In this document: in pieces, positions 48,836 through 57,129 of the stretch
How the letters are laid out: each line of letters begins with the position of its first letter
Position numbering within the stretch: the stretch's first letter is position 1
Source of the DNA: Methylomagnum ishizawai
GTDB taxonomy: Bacteria; Pseudomonadota; Gammaproteobacteria; Methylococcales; Methylococcaceae
Assembly (NCBI RefSeq): GCF_019670005.1
Contig: NZ_AP019783.1
Coordinates: 2,004,501 to 2,068,500 of the forward strand
DNA: 64,000 bases
Direction of reading: 5' to 3'
Program-made: the position numbers and the translations under genes
Notes under the pieces: model-generated
Seen by the model: only the letters and a program-made list of their open reading frames with translations
Databases searched by the model: none
What the model was told of the DNA's origin: nothing

Positions 48836-50081
48836 TCCCCGAGACATGTCGCTGCGGGCTTGCGCCCTGGGCTTCGATGCTCGTTCCTATACGGCCCTAC
48901 AATTGTTTTTCCGCGGCAAATGCGGCGACAAGGCCGTCCTGGTCGGCGAGGACGACGCCGATGTCAGCATCGTCGACATGGATTCCTTCAATGGCGCGAA
49001 AATCCTCGCCGAGCAGCGGGAACGGCATCCGGGACGGCCTTTCATCCTGTTGTCCCTGAATCCCCCGGCGGAAATCCCGTCCGGAGTGATCTACATCAAG
49101 AAGCCGGTGCAGATACAAAGCATGCTGACCGCTTTGGAACAGACCGCCGCCCGGTTGAGGGCCAAGGCCGCGCCCAAGGCTCCCGCCGAGAAGATACGCC
49201 GCGATGCCGAATCCCCCGCCAAGCCGCCCGTGGACGCCGCGCCCAAGCCGGGCGCAAGCCCCGTTCCGGCGCGGCCCGCCGCCCCGGCCATAGGCTTCGC
49301 CGCCCGCGAGGACCGCGATACCAGCCATGCGGCGCTGTCGTTGGACGAGCGTGGTTTTGGCGACTATATTGGTTCGCTCAAGGATATAGACCCCAGCAAT
49401 CCCATGGAGGTGACCGCGGCGCAATACGATCCCAAGCGGTATTTCCAGGGTTATCTGCAATCGGCTTGTAAAACCGCCCTGACCAAAAATTGCGCTTTGC
49501 GGCTGAATACCGGTTGGAAGCCCGTCACCATTTTTCCGCAAAGCCGGGAAATCTGGGTGGACGCCGACGACCAGCAACTCCGCTCGTTTTGCCTGGTGCC
49601 GGTGCATTCGATCGCCGAACTCGGCTTTTCCGAAAGCGATTCCGGTATCATGACGATCTCGTCGGCCAGCGCCGTGAAATTCAAGGAGGACGGCCGGGAC
49701 CAGAGCAAACTGCACCGCATGGACGCTTTGATCTGGAAGGTCGCGCTTTGGACCTCGGCGGGCCGGGTGCCCGACGATATCGATTTGAACCGCCCGGTTT
49801 ACCTCAGGAATTGGCCCAATTTCACACGCTTGTTGGTTTTCCCCCATGCCTTGCGTATCGCCGCGCTATTGAGCGAGCAGCCCCGGTCGTTGTTGAATAT
49901 CGCCGAGACGCTCAATATCCGCCAGCAATACGTTTTCGCGTTCTTCAGCGCGGCCCGTGCGCTGGGCTTGGCCGACCAGGCCGTGCGGCAATCGGAAAGT
50001 TTGATCGCCCCGCTGCCGGTCGAATCGAAAAAGGATGCCGGGTTATTCAAGAAGATTTTGCAACGACTGCTGCGACGGTAA
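48828..50081 (+). CDS. Pseudo-receiver protein with C-terminal winged-helix-like domain
   Basis: A 417-residue protein of unknown function. Residues about 8-105 look like a response-regulator fold: a beta strand with VSIVDMDSFNG where the phospho-Asp would be, PFILLSL, and IYIKKPV, which matches the Lys-Pro of receivers. The usual N-terminal acidic pair is unclear. A Pro/Ala linker (110-160) follows. The middle domain (YFQGYLQSACKTALTKNCALRLNTGWKPVTIFPQ) is unassigned. The C-terminus (LLNIAETLNIRQQYVFAFFSAARALGLA) is winged-helix-like. It lies 14 bases before the GTPase gene. Confidence 0.72.
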   Translation: MISPRDMSLRACALGFDARSYTALQLFFRGKCGDKAVLVGEDDADVSIVDMDSFNGAKILAEQRERHPGRPFILLSLNPPAEIPSGVIYIKKPVQIQSMLTALEQTAARLRAKAAPKAPAEKIRRDAESPAKPPVDAAPKPGASPVPARPAAPAIGFAAREDRDTSHAALSLDERGFGDYIGSLKDIDPSNPMEVTAAQYDPKRYFQGYLQSACKTALTKNCALRLNTGWKPVTIFPQSREIWVDADDQQLRSFCLVPVHSIAELGFSESDSGIMTISSASAVKFKEDGRDQSKLHRMDALIWKVALWTSAGRVPDDIDLNRPVYLRNWPNFTRLLVFPHALRIAALLSEQPRSLLNIAETLNIRQQYVFAFFSAARALGLADQAVRQSESLIAPLPVESKKDAGLFKKILQRLLRR

Positions 50082-50095
50082 TTCGAAGGGTCATA

Positions 50096-50644
50096 ATGGC
50101 GAACTATAAAATTATCTTCACCGGCCCCGTGGGGGCCGGCAAAACCACGGCGATTGCCTCGCTGAGCGACGAACCGCCGGTAAAGACCGACGAATCGGCT
50201 TCCGATATGACCAAGGGGAGGAAATCGTCCACCACGGTGGCCATGGATTATGGCGTCCTTCATTTGGCGGGGGGCGAGAAAATCCACCTCTACGGCACGC
50301 CCGGCCAGGAGCGGTTCGATTTCATGTGGGATATCCTGAGCAGCGGGGGGATTGGTTTGATCCTGTTGTTGGATAATACCCGCGCCGACCCTTTCCAGGA
50401 TATGCGTTTCTTCCTGGAGGCCTTCAAGAAATTCATCGACCAGACCAAGGTGGTCATCGGCGTCACCCAGATGGATTTGAGCCCGCGCCCGACCATCGAG
50501 GATTATCATCAGCAATTGCATGGCATGGGCCGGAATATCCCTTTGTTCGAGGTCGATGCCCGCGCCCGCAAGGATATGACCATCCTGCTCCAAGCCCTGC
50601 TCTATTCCCTCGATCCGGGTTTGCAGGAGGCCAAGGATGGCTAA
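50096..50644 (+). CDS. COG2229-type small GTPase (conservon/MglA-like)
   Basis: A 182-residue single-domain small GTPase. P-loop GPVGAGKTT is at 9-17, a Thr-rich switch I (RKSSTTVAMDYG) follows, and G3 is written LYGTPGQERFDFMW, with Gly replacing the usual Asp of DxxGQ as seen in COG2229/CvnD-like GTPases. G4 is GVTQMDLS, i.e. TQxD instead of NKxD. ATG 50096 follows AAGGG; a longer frame upstream is an overlap shadow. The Roadblock proteins downstream are the expected GAP/effector partners. No lipid-attachment motif is visible. Confidence 0.87.
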   Translation: MANYKIIFTGPVGAGKTTAIASLSDEPPVKTDESASDMTKGRKSSTTVAMDYGVLHLAGGEKIHLYGTPGQERFDFMWDILSSGGIGLILLLDNTRADPFQDMRFFLEAFKKFIDQTKVVIGVTQMDLSPRPTIEDYHQQLHGMGRNIPLFEVDARARKDMTILLQALLYSLDPGLQEAKDG

Positions 50645-51272
50645 TTTCGTCCTGGCGGAGGAGATGTATGCCCACCCGACGCCGGCGGGAACCTATTATG
50701 CGGTATCGGCCACCGACCCCAATCCCAGCCGCCGGATGATCCAATCCTTGTTGCGGAAACAATCCTCCCCCCGGTTGACCTTGGAAGATTTGCGGGCTTG
50801 GTCCGAAATCGAGGACGAGGAGCAGGCGTTGAGCCTGCTCTACCATGCGCAGGGTTTGGGTTGGGTGCAGGGCTTCGACGCGCCGCGGCACTGCAACGAG
50901 CAGCCGCTCGAAATCCAATTGCCGGGATTGTTGAAAACCCTGGCCGTGCAGGGCAAGGTGTTGTTGGCCGACCATCAGGGGTTTTACCTGGCGTCCAGCG
51001 GGTTCCCCCACGAGGTGGCGGAGGAACTGTCGGCGTTGAGCGCGGATTTGGCGAACCTGCATGCGCGGCGTTCCGGGTTGCTGGTCAATAACTTGGGGTT
51101 GGCGAGTAGCGCCTGGGCTATCGTCGATGCCTCCGGCAATGGCAAGATAGGATTTTGGCCTTTGTTCATAGGGACGCAGCGTTTCGTACTGGTCATCAGT
51201 GGCATGCCCCATTTCAACCATCCCGATTTCGTGAACTTGGTATGGATTCTCAGCCGGCGCTATGCCACATGA
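50637..51272 (+). CDS. Roadblock-like protein with N-terminal winged-helix-like region
   Basis: A 211-residue protein overlapping the GTPase by 8 bases. The N-terminal half (SRRMIQSLLRKQSSPRLTLEDLRAWSEIEDEEQALSLLYHAQGLGWVQGF) looks like a winged helix. The C-terminal half (VLLADHQGFYLASSGFPHEVAEELSALSADLANLH ... AWAIVDASGNGKIGFWPLFIGTQRFVLVIS) has the strand-helix order of Roadblock/LC7 proteins, including the GFxLASSGF hallmark. This is inference from pattern. It is probably a partner of the GTPase. Confidence 0.68.
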   Translation: MANFVLAEEMYAHPTPAGTYYAVSATDPNPSRRMIQSLLRKQSSPRLTLEDLRAWSEIEDEEQALSLLYHAQGLGWVQGFDAPRHCNEQPLEIQLPGLLKTLAVQGKVLLADHQGFYLASSGFPHEVAEELSALSADLANLHARRSGLLVNNLGLASSAWAIVDASGNGKIGFWPLFIGTQRFVLVISGMPHFNHPDFVNLVWILSRRYAT

Positions 51273-51379
51273 GGCCGGGTTCGGGTTCGCGGACCCATCG
51301 GCCTGGCGAGCCGTGCTTATCGACCGGAATACCCCCAGTTTCCAACCTATACACCTAATACCAGCAGGAGTGAATCCAT

Positions 51380-51742
51380 ATGCGTGCAGACATGCTCAAG
51401 TCTATTTTGAATGAATTGAACGGAACCTCGGCCGATATCGAGGCGTCCGGCGTGATTTCCACCGACGGTTTGATGATGGCCGCCGTGTTGCCCCAGGGCA
51501 TGGACGAGGACCGCGTGGGCGCCATGAGCGCGGCCATGCTGTCCTTGGGCGACCGCACCGCCCAGGAGTTGGAGCGGGGCGGCCTGGAGCAGGTGCTCAT
51601 CAAGGGCAGCAAAGGCTATGTCCTGATGACCCACGCCGGCCACGAGGCGGTTTTGACCGTGATGGCGAAACCCAACGCCAAACTGGGTTTGATCTTCCTC
51701 GATGTGAAACGGGCGGCGGAAAGCATCTCGGCGATGATTTGA
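51380..51742 (+). CDS. Roadblock/LC7 domain protein
   Basis: A 120-residue stand-alone Roadblock/LC7 protein. Features are the starting helix MLKSILNELNGTSADIEASGVISTDGLMMAAVLPQGMDEDRVGAMSAAMLSLGDRTAQEL, strands GYVLMTHAG and EAVLTVMAK, and a final helix. Homologues such as MglB act as GTPase-activating proteins or platforms for MglA-like GTPases. AGGAG lies 9 bases before ATG 51380. A 107-base gap separates it from the previous gene, still co-directional. Confidence 0.88.
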   Translation: MRADMLKSILNELNGTSADIEASGVISTDGLMMAAVLPQGMDEDRVGAMSAAMLSLGDRTAQELERGGLEQVLIKGSKGYVLMTHAGHEAVLTVMAKPNAKLGLIFLDVKRAAESISAMI

Positions 51743-51821
51743 ATAACGGACCGAATAAGCAAGAGTGGGTGTTGACTGCGGGAAGGGGGCGCGATCATCA
51801 AATCCTCGTGAGGGTAGGGCG

Positions 51822-52295
51822 ATGCAGGATATGAGACCGGAAGAGATTGTCGGTGATTATCGCGAATATACTTTGAGGCTATATGGCTATGGTAGCCGGC
51901 GGGTTTTGGTGACCGATATAGAAACGCCTTACCCCGAAGGCCGCTTGATCGTGTCGAGGACCGATCCGAATGGTTTCATTACCCATGTCAACCGTTCCTT
52001 CGTGCTGATGTCCGGGTATACCGAGCAGGAGCTGATCGGTTCCCCCCATTCCATCCTGAGGCATCCCGATATGCCGTCGGTGGCGTTCCGTGGCCTATGG
52101 GATACCTTGCGGGCGGGCAAAACCTGGCAGGGCTATGTGAAGAACCTACGCAAGGATGGCGGGTATTACTGGGTCAAGGCCACGGTGATCCCGAATGTGC
52201 GGGGTGGCAAGGTGATCGGATATACCTCGGTACGGCGCAAGCCTTCCCGGCAGATGGTGGAGCAAAGCAAGGCGCTTTACCAGACCTTGGTTTAA
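51822..52295 (+). CDS. Aer-like PAS sensor domain protein without transducer region
   Basis: A 157-residue protein that is essentially one PAS domain. LIVSRTDPNGFITHVNRSFVLMSGYTEQELIGSPHSILRHPDMPSVAFRGLWDTLRAGKTWQGYVKNLRKDGGYYWVKATVIP matches the FAD-binding PAS of aerotaxis receptor Aer, including the RHPDMP segment. Aer itself continues into membrane and MCP signalling domains, which are absent here. It could sense redox/FAD state and report to the neighbouring GTPase/Roadblock proteins. AGGGTAGGG precedes ATG 51822. Confidence 0.85.
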   Translation: MQDMRPEEIVGDYREYTLRLYGYGSRRVLVTDIETPYPEGRLIVSRTDPNGFITHVNRSFVLMSGYTEQELIGSPHSILRHPDMPSVAFRGLWDTLRAGKTWQGYVKNLRKDGGYYWVKATVIPNVRGGKVIGYTSVRRKPSRQMVEQSKALYQTLV

Positions 52296-52315
52296 ATCCT
52301 GGCCGGAATATTGAT

Positions 52316-53065
52316 ATGGTTTATAACTTCACGGTGAGTCCCGATTTCGGACCGGAGCATTTGGCGGGCTGGTATGTGTTCAATACCTGGCTGCAACGGG
52401 CGCTCGAAACCGCCATCCATTTGGAGATTTACCCGGATTTCGATAGCCAGCGCCAGGCTATCGCGGATGGCAAGGTCGATTTGATCTATGCCAATCCCTA
52501 CGATGCTTCCATGCTGGTGCGGGAAAAGGGTTTCGTCCCTTTGGTCCGGCCCAAGGGCAAGGTCGACGAGGCGATCATCGCGACCGGTGCCCATAACGAT
52601 GATATCGCGACGGTCGAAGACCTCGAACCCGGTGCCCGGATCGCCACCACCAGCGACCCCGACGTGCATATGATGGGCATGATCATGCTGGAACCCGCCG
52701 ACCTGAACGCGGATAACGTGGCTTTGGTGGTTTCCGATAATTACGTCCTGGTCGCCAAGCGCCTCGTCAGGGGCGAATGCCAGGCCGGTATCTTCCTGGC
52801 CGAGGCTTTCCACGATCTGTCCTCGATGGTGAAAAGCCAACTCAAGGTGTTGGTGCGCGGTGAAATCCAGGTGGTCCACCATGGCTTGCTGTTGGGGCCG
52901 CGCTTGGCTTGCTACCGGGATGTCTTGCTGGCCGCCTTGTTGGGCATGGCATCGGACGAGAAGGGCCGGGGTGTGCTGAAATCCCTGGGTTTCGCCGAGT
53001 GGGAGGTCGTCGATCAAGAAGCGATGGAGTTCATGATCGACCTGATGGATACCTTGATGGTTTAG
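52316..53065 (+). CDS. PhnD-like substrate-binding protein lacking a signal peptide
   Basis: A 249-residue protein of the phosphate/phosphonate-binding (PhnD-like) periplasmic-binding fold. Typical marks are EIYPDFDSQRQAIADGKVDLIYANPYDASMLVREKGFVPLVRPKGK, EDLEPGARIATTSDPDVHMMGMIML and VHHGLLLGPRL. The N-terminus MVYNFTVSPDFG starts directly at the first beta strand, with no signal peptide or lipobox, so it is probably cytoplasmic. No ABC permease or ATPase is nearby. It begins 20 bases after the PAS gene. It may have become an intracellular ligand sensor. Confidence 0.8.
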   Translation: MVYNFTVSPDFGPEHLAGWYVFNTWLQRALETAIHLEIYPDFDSQRQAIADGKVDLIYANPYDASMLVREKGFVPLVRPKGKVDEAIIATGAHNDDIATVEDLEPGARIATTSDPDVHMMGMIMLEPADLNADNVALVVSDNYVLVAKRLVRGECQAGIFLAEAFHDLSSMVKSQLKVLVRGEIQVVHHGLLLGPRLACYRDVLLAALLGMASDEKGRGVLKSLGFAEWEVVDQEAMEFMIDLMDTLMV

Positions 53066-53076
53066 AACCCGGACCG

Positions 53077-53102
53077 ATCCGGCGGCATCGGCCCCGCCGG
53101 AT
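53077..53102. other. Hairpin between convergent genes
   Basis: A perfect inverted repeat ATCCGGCGG / CCGCCGGAT with an 8-base loop lies between the end of the PhnD-like gene and the end of bfd. There is no T-run, so termination is only possible. Confidence 0.4.
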
Positions 53103-53153
53103 GGCCGCCCGTCCCGAGGATTCCCCCCAAAGCCCGTGTCCGCCGGACGGCGT

Positions 53154-53366
53154 TCAGCCCGTCGCGGCCAGGGGTTCGTTGCCGGTCAGGTGTTGTTTCT
53201 CCTGCAAGCTGTCGCGGAGGACGCGGCACGCATCCATCGCGCACTTCCCGCATTGATCGCAGGCACCGAGTTCCTGCCGCAATCCCCTCATGTTGCGCAC
53301 CCGTCCATCGCGGACGGCGTTGCGGATTTGTCCATCGGTAACGTTCTTGCAGATGCAGATGTACAT
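53154..53366 (-). CDS. bfd: Bacterioferritin-associated ferredoxin
   Basis: Bfd is a [2Fe-2S] ferredoxin that binds bacterioferritin and donates electrons to release stored iron. The 70-residue protein has C4 and C6 in MYICICKNVTDGQI and C36, C39 and C42 in GACDQCGKC, as expected for a BFD-like cluster. The C-terminal 20 residues are variable. Its promoter carries a Fur-like box, so iron starvation should switch it on. It lies next to the ferritin gene on the same strand but has its own promoter. Confidence 0.93.
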   Translation of the reverse strand: MYICICKNVTDGQIRNAVRDGRVRNMRGLRQELGACDQCGKCAMDACRVLRDSLQEKQHLTGNEPLAATG

Positions 53367-53400
53367 GGTAAGACCGGTGAGTGGTGGCTGGACTTGGGTC

Positions 53401-53430
53401 TTATCTTAGTACAAACGAGAACGATTATCA
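53401..53430 (-). promoter_or_regulatory. Fur-controlled promoter of bfd
   Basis: On the minus strand TTGATA, a 17-base spacer and TAAGAT form a strong sigma-70 promoter. GATAATCGTTCTCGTT, overlapping the -35 and spacer (53411-53429), matches a Fur box at about 11 of 19 positions, with a perfect first hexamer. Confidence 0.72.
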
Positions 53431-53468
53431 AAGTCGGACGGATGGGTTGCATCCGCCCGACCGCCCGC

Positions 53469-53936
53469 TCAAAGCCGGGATTGCAGGTAGTTCTCCAGGC
53501 CGATCTTGGCGACGAGGCCGAGTTGGGCTTCCAGCCAATGGGCGTGGTCTTCCTCGGTGTCCTTGAGCAGGGTGAGCAGGATGTTCCGGGTCTCGTAATC
53601 GGCGACCGATTCGCAGAAGGCCATGGCTTCCCGCAGTTCCGCGATCACCCGGTATTCCAGCGCGAGGTCGTTGGCGAGTATCGCGGGCACGTCGCGGCCC
53701 ACGGCGAGCGGGCTGCGTTGGCCGAGGTCCGGGATGCCTTCGAGGAACAGGATGCGCGAAATCAAACGGTCGGCATGTTCCTGTTCCTCCCCCATTTCGT
53801 GCGAAATATGTTCGTACAGGTGCTGGAACCCCCAATCCCGGCACATCCGCGAATGGATGAAATACTGGTCGATGGCGGTCAGTTCGCCGGCCAGAAGCCG
53901 GTTCAGGCGCAGGATGACGTCGGGATGCCCTTGCAT
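53469..53936 (-). CDS. Bacterioferritin-family iron storage protein (FtnA type, no heme Met)
   Basis: A 155-residue ferritin of the Bfr/FtnA family that stores iron as a mineral core. Ferroxidase ligands E18, E51, H54, E94 and the E128/H131 pair are present. The heme-ligand Met52 of true bacterioferritins is Gln52 here (GEEQEHAD). The sequence closely resembles my memory of Pseudomonas aeruginosa FtnA (MQGHPEVI..., TEEDHAYWLE), which does not bind heme. AGGAG lies 8 bases before ATG 53936. Proximity to bfd suggests iron release through Bfd. Confidence 0.88.
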   Translation of the reverse strand: MQGHPDVILRLNRLLAGELTAIDQYFIHSRMCRDWGFQHLYEHISHEMGEEQEHADRLISRILFLEGIPDLGQRSPLAVGRDVPAILANDLALEYRVIAELREAMAFCESVADYETRNILLTLLKDTEEDHAHWLEAQLGLVAKIGLENYLQSRL

Positions 53937-54137
53937 GGTGATTCTCCTATAAATGGCCGGCCGGTCCCGCGTCGTCGGGCCAAGCGGCCAGGGCGGGGCG
54001 CGGTGAAATGGAATTGCGTATACTAGCGGTTTTTTCGCGCCGGGCCGATTCCATCGTGTCCGCCGTATCCGTATAGCTACGATAAAACGTCCCCCCCAGG
54101 CCAGCACCGGGGGCGGGACGGGATTAACCAGGGTGTG

Positions 54138-54662
54138 ATGATGACCGAGATCGAATACGAAGTGCGCGAGCAGGATTTGCTCGCTTTCAACGACCACCAA
54201 CTCAAGAATTCTCAAGGGCTGCAAAAAGTCCTGCGCCGCCATCAGGGCATCGTGCCGGGCGTCCTGGCGGTGTTGTCCATGTTCCTCTGGTTCTACTACC
54301 AGGACACGCTGTCCGCGATCTATGTCGCCGTCACCGCCGTGGCTTGGGGTTTGCTGACGCCGGTGTTCCTCAAATGGCAAATGCGCCAGCGCATCCGCAA
54401 GATGTATTCCGACGCGGACATGGCCGCTGTCCTCGGCAAGTACAAACTGCGTTCGGAGCAAGATGCCCTGGTCGAGGTCAGCCGCGTCGGCGAATCGCGG
54501 GTGTCCTGGGCCGATATTCTCCGCATCGATGTGATCAAGGGCTATGTCTTCATCTTCGTGACCCTGGATACGGCCCTGATCGTGCCCTACGCGACCGTGA
54601 AAACCGGGGATTTGCGGGAGTTCCTCAAGGACGCCGACGCCCGCCTCGAACAGGCCGCCTGA
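54138..54662 (+). CDS. YcxB-like membrane protein
   Basis: A 174-residue inner-membrane protein. After a short polar start come two membrane helices (GIVPGVLAVLSMFLWFYYQ and SAIYVAVTAVAWGLLTPVFL). A C-terminal cytoplasmic domain (LRSEQDALVEVSRVGESRVSWADILRIDVIKGYVFIFVTLDTALIVPYATV) has the PH-like YcxB fold pattern. Function of the family is unknown. Start could be ATG 54138 or 54141; a GTG at 54135 is less likely. It sits 40 bases before yheS. Confidence 0.78.
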   Translation: MMTEIEYEVREQDLLAFNDHQLKNSQGLQKVLRRHQGIVPGVLAVLSMFLWFYYQDTLSAIYVAVTAVAWGLLTPVFLKWQMRQRIRKMYSDADMAAVLGKYKLRSEQDALVEVSRVGESRVSWADILRIDVIKGYVFIFVTLDTALIVPYATVKTGDLREFLKDADARLEQAA

Positions 54663-54702
54663 TGCGGACGGCGGTGGCACCGGGCGGCGGGGTGTGCTGG
54701 GT

Positions 54703-56589
54703 ATGATCAATTTCAAGGCCGTGGCGTTGCGGCGTGGTCAGCGCCTGTTGTTCGAGAACGCCTCGTTCACCATCCACAAGGGCGAGAAGGTTGGTATTAC
54801 CGGGGCCAACGGCGCGGGCAAGTCCAGCCTGTTCGGCCTGTTGCTGGACACGCTGCATCCCGAAACCGGCGAGTTTTCCATGCCGCCCGGCCTGGAAATC
54901 GCCCATGTGGCCCAGGAAACCCCGGCCAGTCCCAGCACGGCGCTGGATTACGTCATGGACGGCGACCGCGAACTGCGCCAGATCGAGGCCGAATTGGGCC
55001 GGGCCGAAGCGGTCGGCGACGGCGTGGCCCTGGCCCATGCCCATGGCCGTTTCGAGACGGTCGGCGGCTACGACGCTCCGGCCCGTGCCGCCAAGCTGTT
55101 GAACGGCCTCGGGTTCGCGCCGGGCGACGAGCGGCGGGCAGTGTCGGAATTCTCCGGCGGTTGGCGGATGCGCCTGAATGTGGCGCAAGCCCTGATGTGC
55201 CGTTCCGACGTGCTGCTGCTGGACGAACCCACCAACCATCTCGACCTCGACGCCGTCATCTGGCTCCAGGATTGGCTGGTGGCCTATCCCGGCACCTTGC
55301 TCCTGATTTCGCACGACCGCGATTTCCTCGACGACCTCACCGACCACATCCTCCATATCGAACACCAGGGCTTGACGCTCTACACCGGCAATTACTCGGC
55401 CTTCGAGACCCGCCGCGCCGAAATCCTGGCCCAGCAACAATCTTCCTACGAGCGCCAACAGCGCGAAATCGCCCATGTGCGTTCCTTCGTGGACCGCTTC
55501 CGCGCCCAGGCCACCAAGGCCCGCCAAGTGCAAAGCCGCCTGAAAGCGCTGTCCCGCATGGAGTTGATCGCCCAGGCCCAGGTCGATTCGCCGTTCGAGT
55601 TCGCTTTCCTGACGCCGGAAAAACTGCCGTCCCCCTTGCTCAAACTGGACGATGCCGCCGGGGGGTATGGCGAGAAAACCATTTTCAGCGGTGCCAAGCT
55701 CACGGTGAATCCGGGCGACCGCATCGGCCTGCTGGGTCCGAACGGCGCGGGCAAATCCACCCTGGTCAAGCTGCTGGCGGGCGAACTGCCCTTGCTGGCG
55801 GGCAAGCGGCTGGCGGCGCAAGACCTCAAAATCGGCTATTTCGCCCAGCACCAACTCGAACAACTGCGGCCCGAGCACAGCGCCCTTTGGCATCTGCAAA
55901 AGCTCGATCCCAAGGCCACCGAGAAGGATTTGCGGAATTTCCTGGGCGGTTTCGGCTTCCGGGGCGACCAGGCCTTGGACCCCATCGCGCCGTTCTCGGG
56001 CGGCGAGAAATCCCGGCTGGCCCTGGCCTTGTTGATCTACCAGCGGCCCAACCTGCTCCTGCTCGACGAACCCACCAACCATCTCGACCTCAACGCCCGC
56101 GATGCCCTGAGCTTGGCGCTACAGGACTACCGGGGCGCTTTGATCGTGGTTTCGCACGACCGCTATTTGCTGCGCACCGTGGCCGATGATTTGTGGCTGG
56201 TGGCGGATGGCGGCATGGATGTATTCTCGGGCGATCTGGAAGATTATCGGCTCTGGCTCTCCGCCCGCCGCAACGCCCGCGACAGCGCTAAACCCGCCGC
56301 GCCTTCGCGCAAGGACCAGCGCAAATCCGACGCCGACCGGCGCAAGGCGCTCCGGCCTTTGCGCCTGGCCCTGGAAAAGGCCGAGGCGGCGATGGAACAA
56401 CTCGCCGCGCGGAAACAAGCCCTGGAAACCCGCTTGGCCGATCCCGAGCTGTATCTGGCCGAGGCCAAGGCCCGTTTGCAAGCCGTGCTGCTGGAAAAGG
56501 CGGGCGTCGAGAAATCCCTGGAGGAAGCCGAGGTCGCTTGGCTGGAAGCCGGCGAAGCCTTGGAAGCCGCCGAGGCCGAGGAATCTTGA
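54703..56589 (+). CDS. yheS: ABC-F family ATPase YheS
   Basis: ABC-F proteins have two ATPase domains and no membrane part; they bind ribosomes and regulate translation. The 628-residue protein has Walker A GANGAGKSS and GPNGAGKST, signatures SGGWRMRLNVAQAL and SGGEKSRLALALL, and LLLDEPTNHLD twice. MINFKAVALRRGQRLLFENA and VAQETPASPSTALDYVMDGDRE mark it as YheS (ABCF) rather than EttA or Uup. A C-terminal coiled coil (about 545-625) is present. Confidence 0.92.
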   Translation: MINFKAVALRRGQRLLFENASFTIHKGEKVGITGANGAGKSSLFGLLLDTLHPETGEFSMPPGLEIAHVAQETPASPSTALDYVMDGDRELRQIEAELGRAEAVGDGVALAHAHGRFETVGGYDAPARAAKLLNGLGFAPGDERRAVSEFSGGWRMRLNVAQALMCRSDVLLLDEPTNHLDLDAVIWLQDWLVAYPGTLLLISHDRDFLDDLTDHILHIEHQGLTLYTGNYSAFETRRAEILAQQQSSYERQQREIAHVRSFVDRFRAQATKARQVQSRLKALSRMELIAQAQVDSPFEFAFLTPEKLPSPLLKLDDAAGGYGEKTIFSGAKLTVNPGDRIGLLGPNGAGKSTLVKLLAGELPLLAGKRLAAQDLKIGYFAQHQLEQLRPEHSALWHLQKLDPKATEKDLRNFLGGFGFRGDQALDPIAPFSGGEKSRLALALLIYQRPNLLLLDEPTNHLDLNARDALSLALQDYRGALIVVSHDRYLLRTVADDLWLVADGGMDVFSGDLEDYRLWLSARRNARDSAKPAAPSRKDQRKSDADRRKALRPLRLALEKAEAAMEQLAARKQALETRLADPELYLAEAKARLQAVLLEKAGVEKSLEEAEVAWLEAGEALEAAEAEES

Positions 56590-56613
56590 TATGGCCGTGC
56601 GGAGGACGCCCCG

Positions 56614-57117
56614 GTGCCGTTGATTAGGTTGTTCCTGGATGTCGCCTTGTTTAACAAAGGCCCGCGCGATGTACCGGCCTCGGCCTTCCTGCTGGGTTTG
56701 GTCGCGACCGCCAACCTGGCGGTGGCGCTGGCCTTGGCCCTGCTGGATGTCGATTGGTGGGAGGGCATCGCGCAATCCTTGGTGGGGATCGGGCTGCTGG
56801 CCGGCTTCCTGTGGATCGTCCTGGCCCTGGCCCATCAAACCCCCCGGTATTTGCAGACTTTCACCGCCGCCCTGGGATGCGATACCTTGGTCAGCGCCCT
56901 GGCCTTGCCCTTGTTGGTGTGGTCGCGCTGCTCCGGGGAGGGCAGGGAGGTGGTGTTGACGGTGGTGACTTTGCTTTTGCTGTGGCAGATCGCGATCATC
57001 GGCCATGTGTTGCGCCAAGCCTTGTCGTCGTCCTATGCGCTGGGGCTGGGGCTGGCTTTGGCCTATATGGCGGGCAGCGTCGAGTTGATGGACCTCTTGT
57101 TTTCCAATCCAGGTTGA
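56614..57117 (+). CDS. Inner-membrane protein, four predicted spans, unknown function
   Basis: A 167-residue hydrophobic protein with spans near 24-45, 50-72, 86-104 and 112-135, and possibly a fifth at the C-terminus. It starts at GTG 56614 with GGAGG at 8-base spacing. I do not recognise a specific family, though the arrangement recalls small Yip1-like proteins. It lies between yheS (24 bases) and a universal stress gene (12 bases), so probably one transcript. Confidence 0.68.
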   Translation: MPLIRLFLDVALFNKGPRDVPASAFLLGLVATANLAVALALALLDVDWWEGIAQSLVGIGLLAGFLWIVLALAHQTPRYLQTFTAALGCDTLVSALALPLLVWSRCSGEGREVVLTVVTLLLLWQIAIIGHVLRQALSSSYALGLGLALAYMAGSVELMDLLFSNPG

Positions 57118-57129
57118 GCGAGGACGGGC

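Noticed and set aside
53469..54716. A 415-codon minus-strand frame containing the ferritin
   Set aside because: Ferritin begins at ATG 53936 with a good RBS; the upstream part is antisense to the YcxB-like gene.
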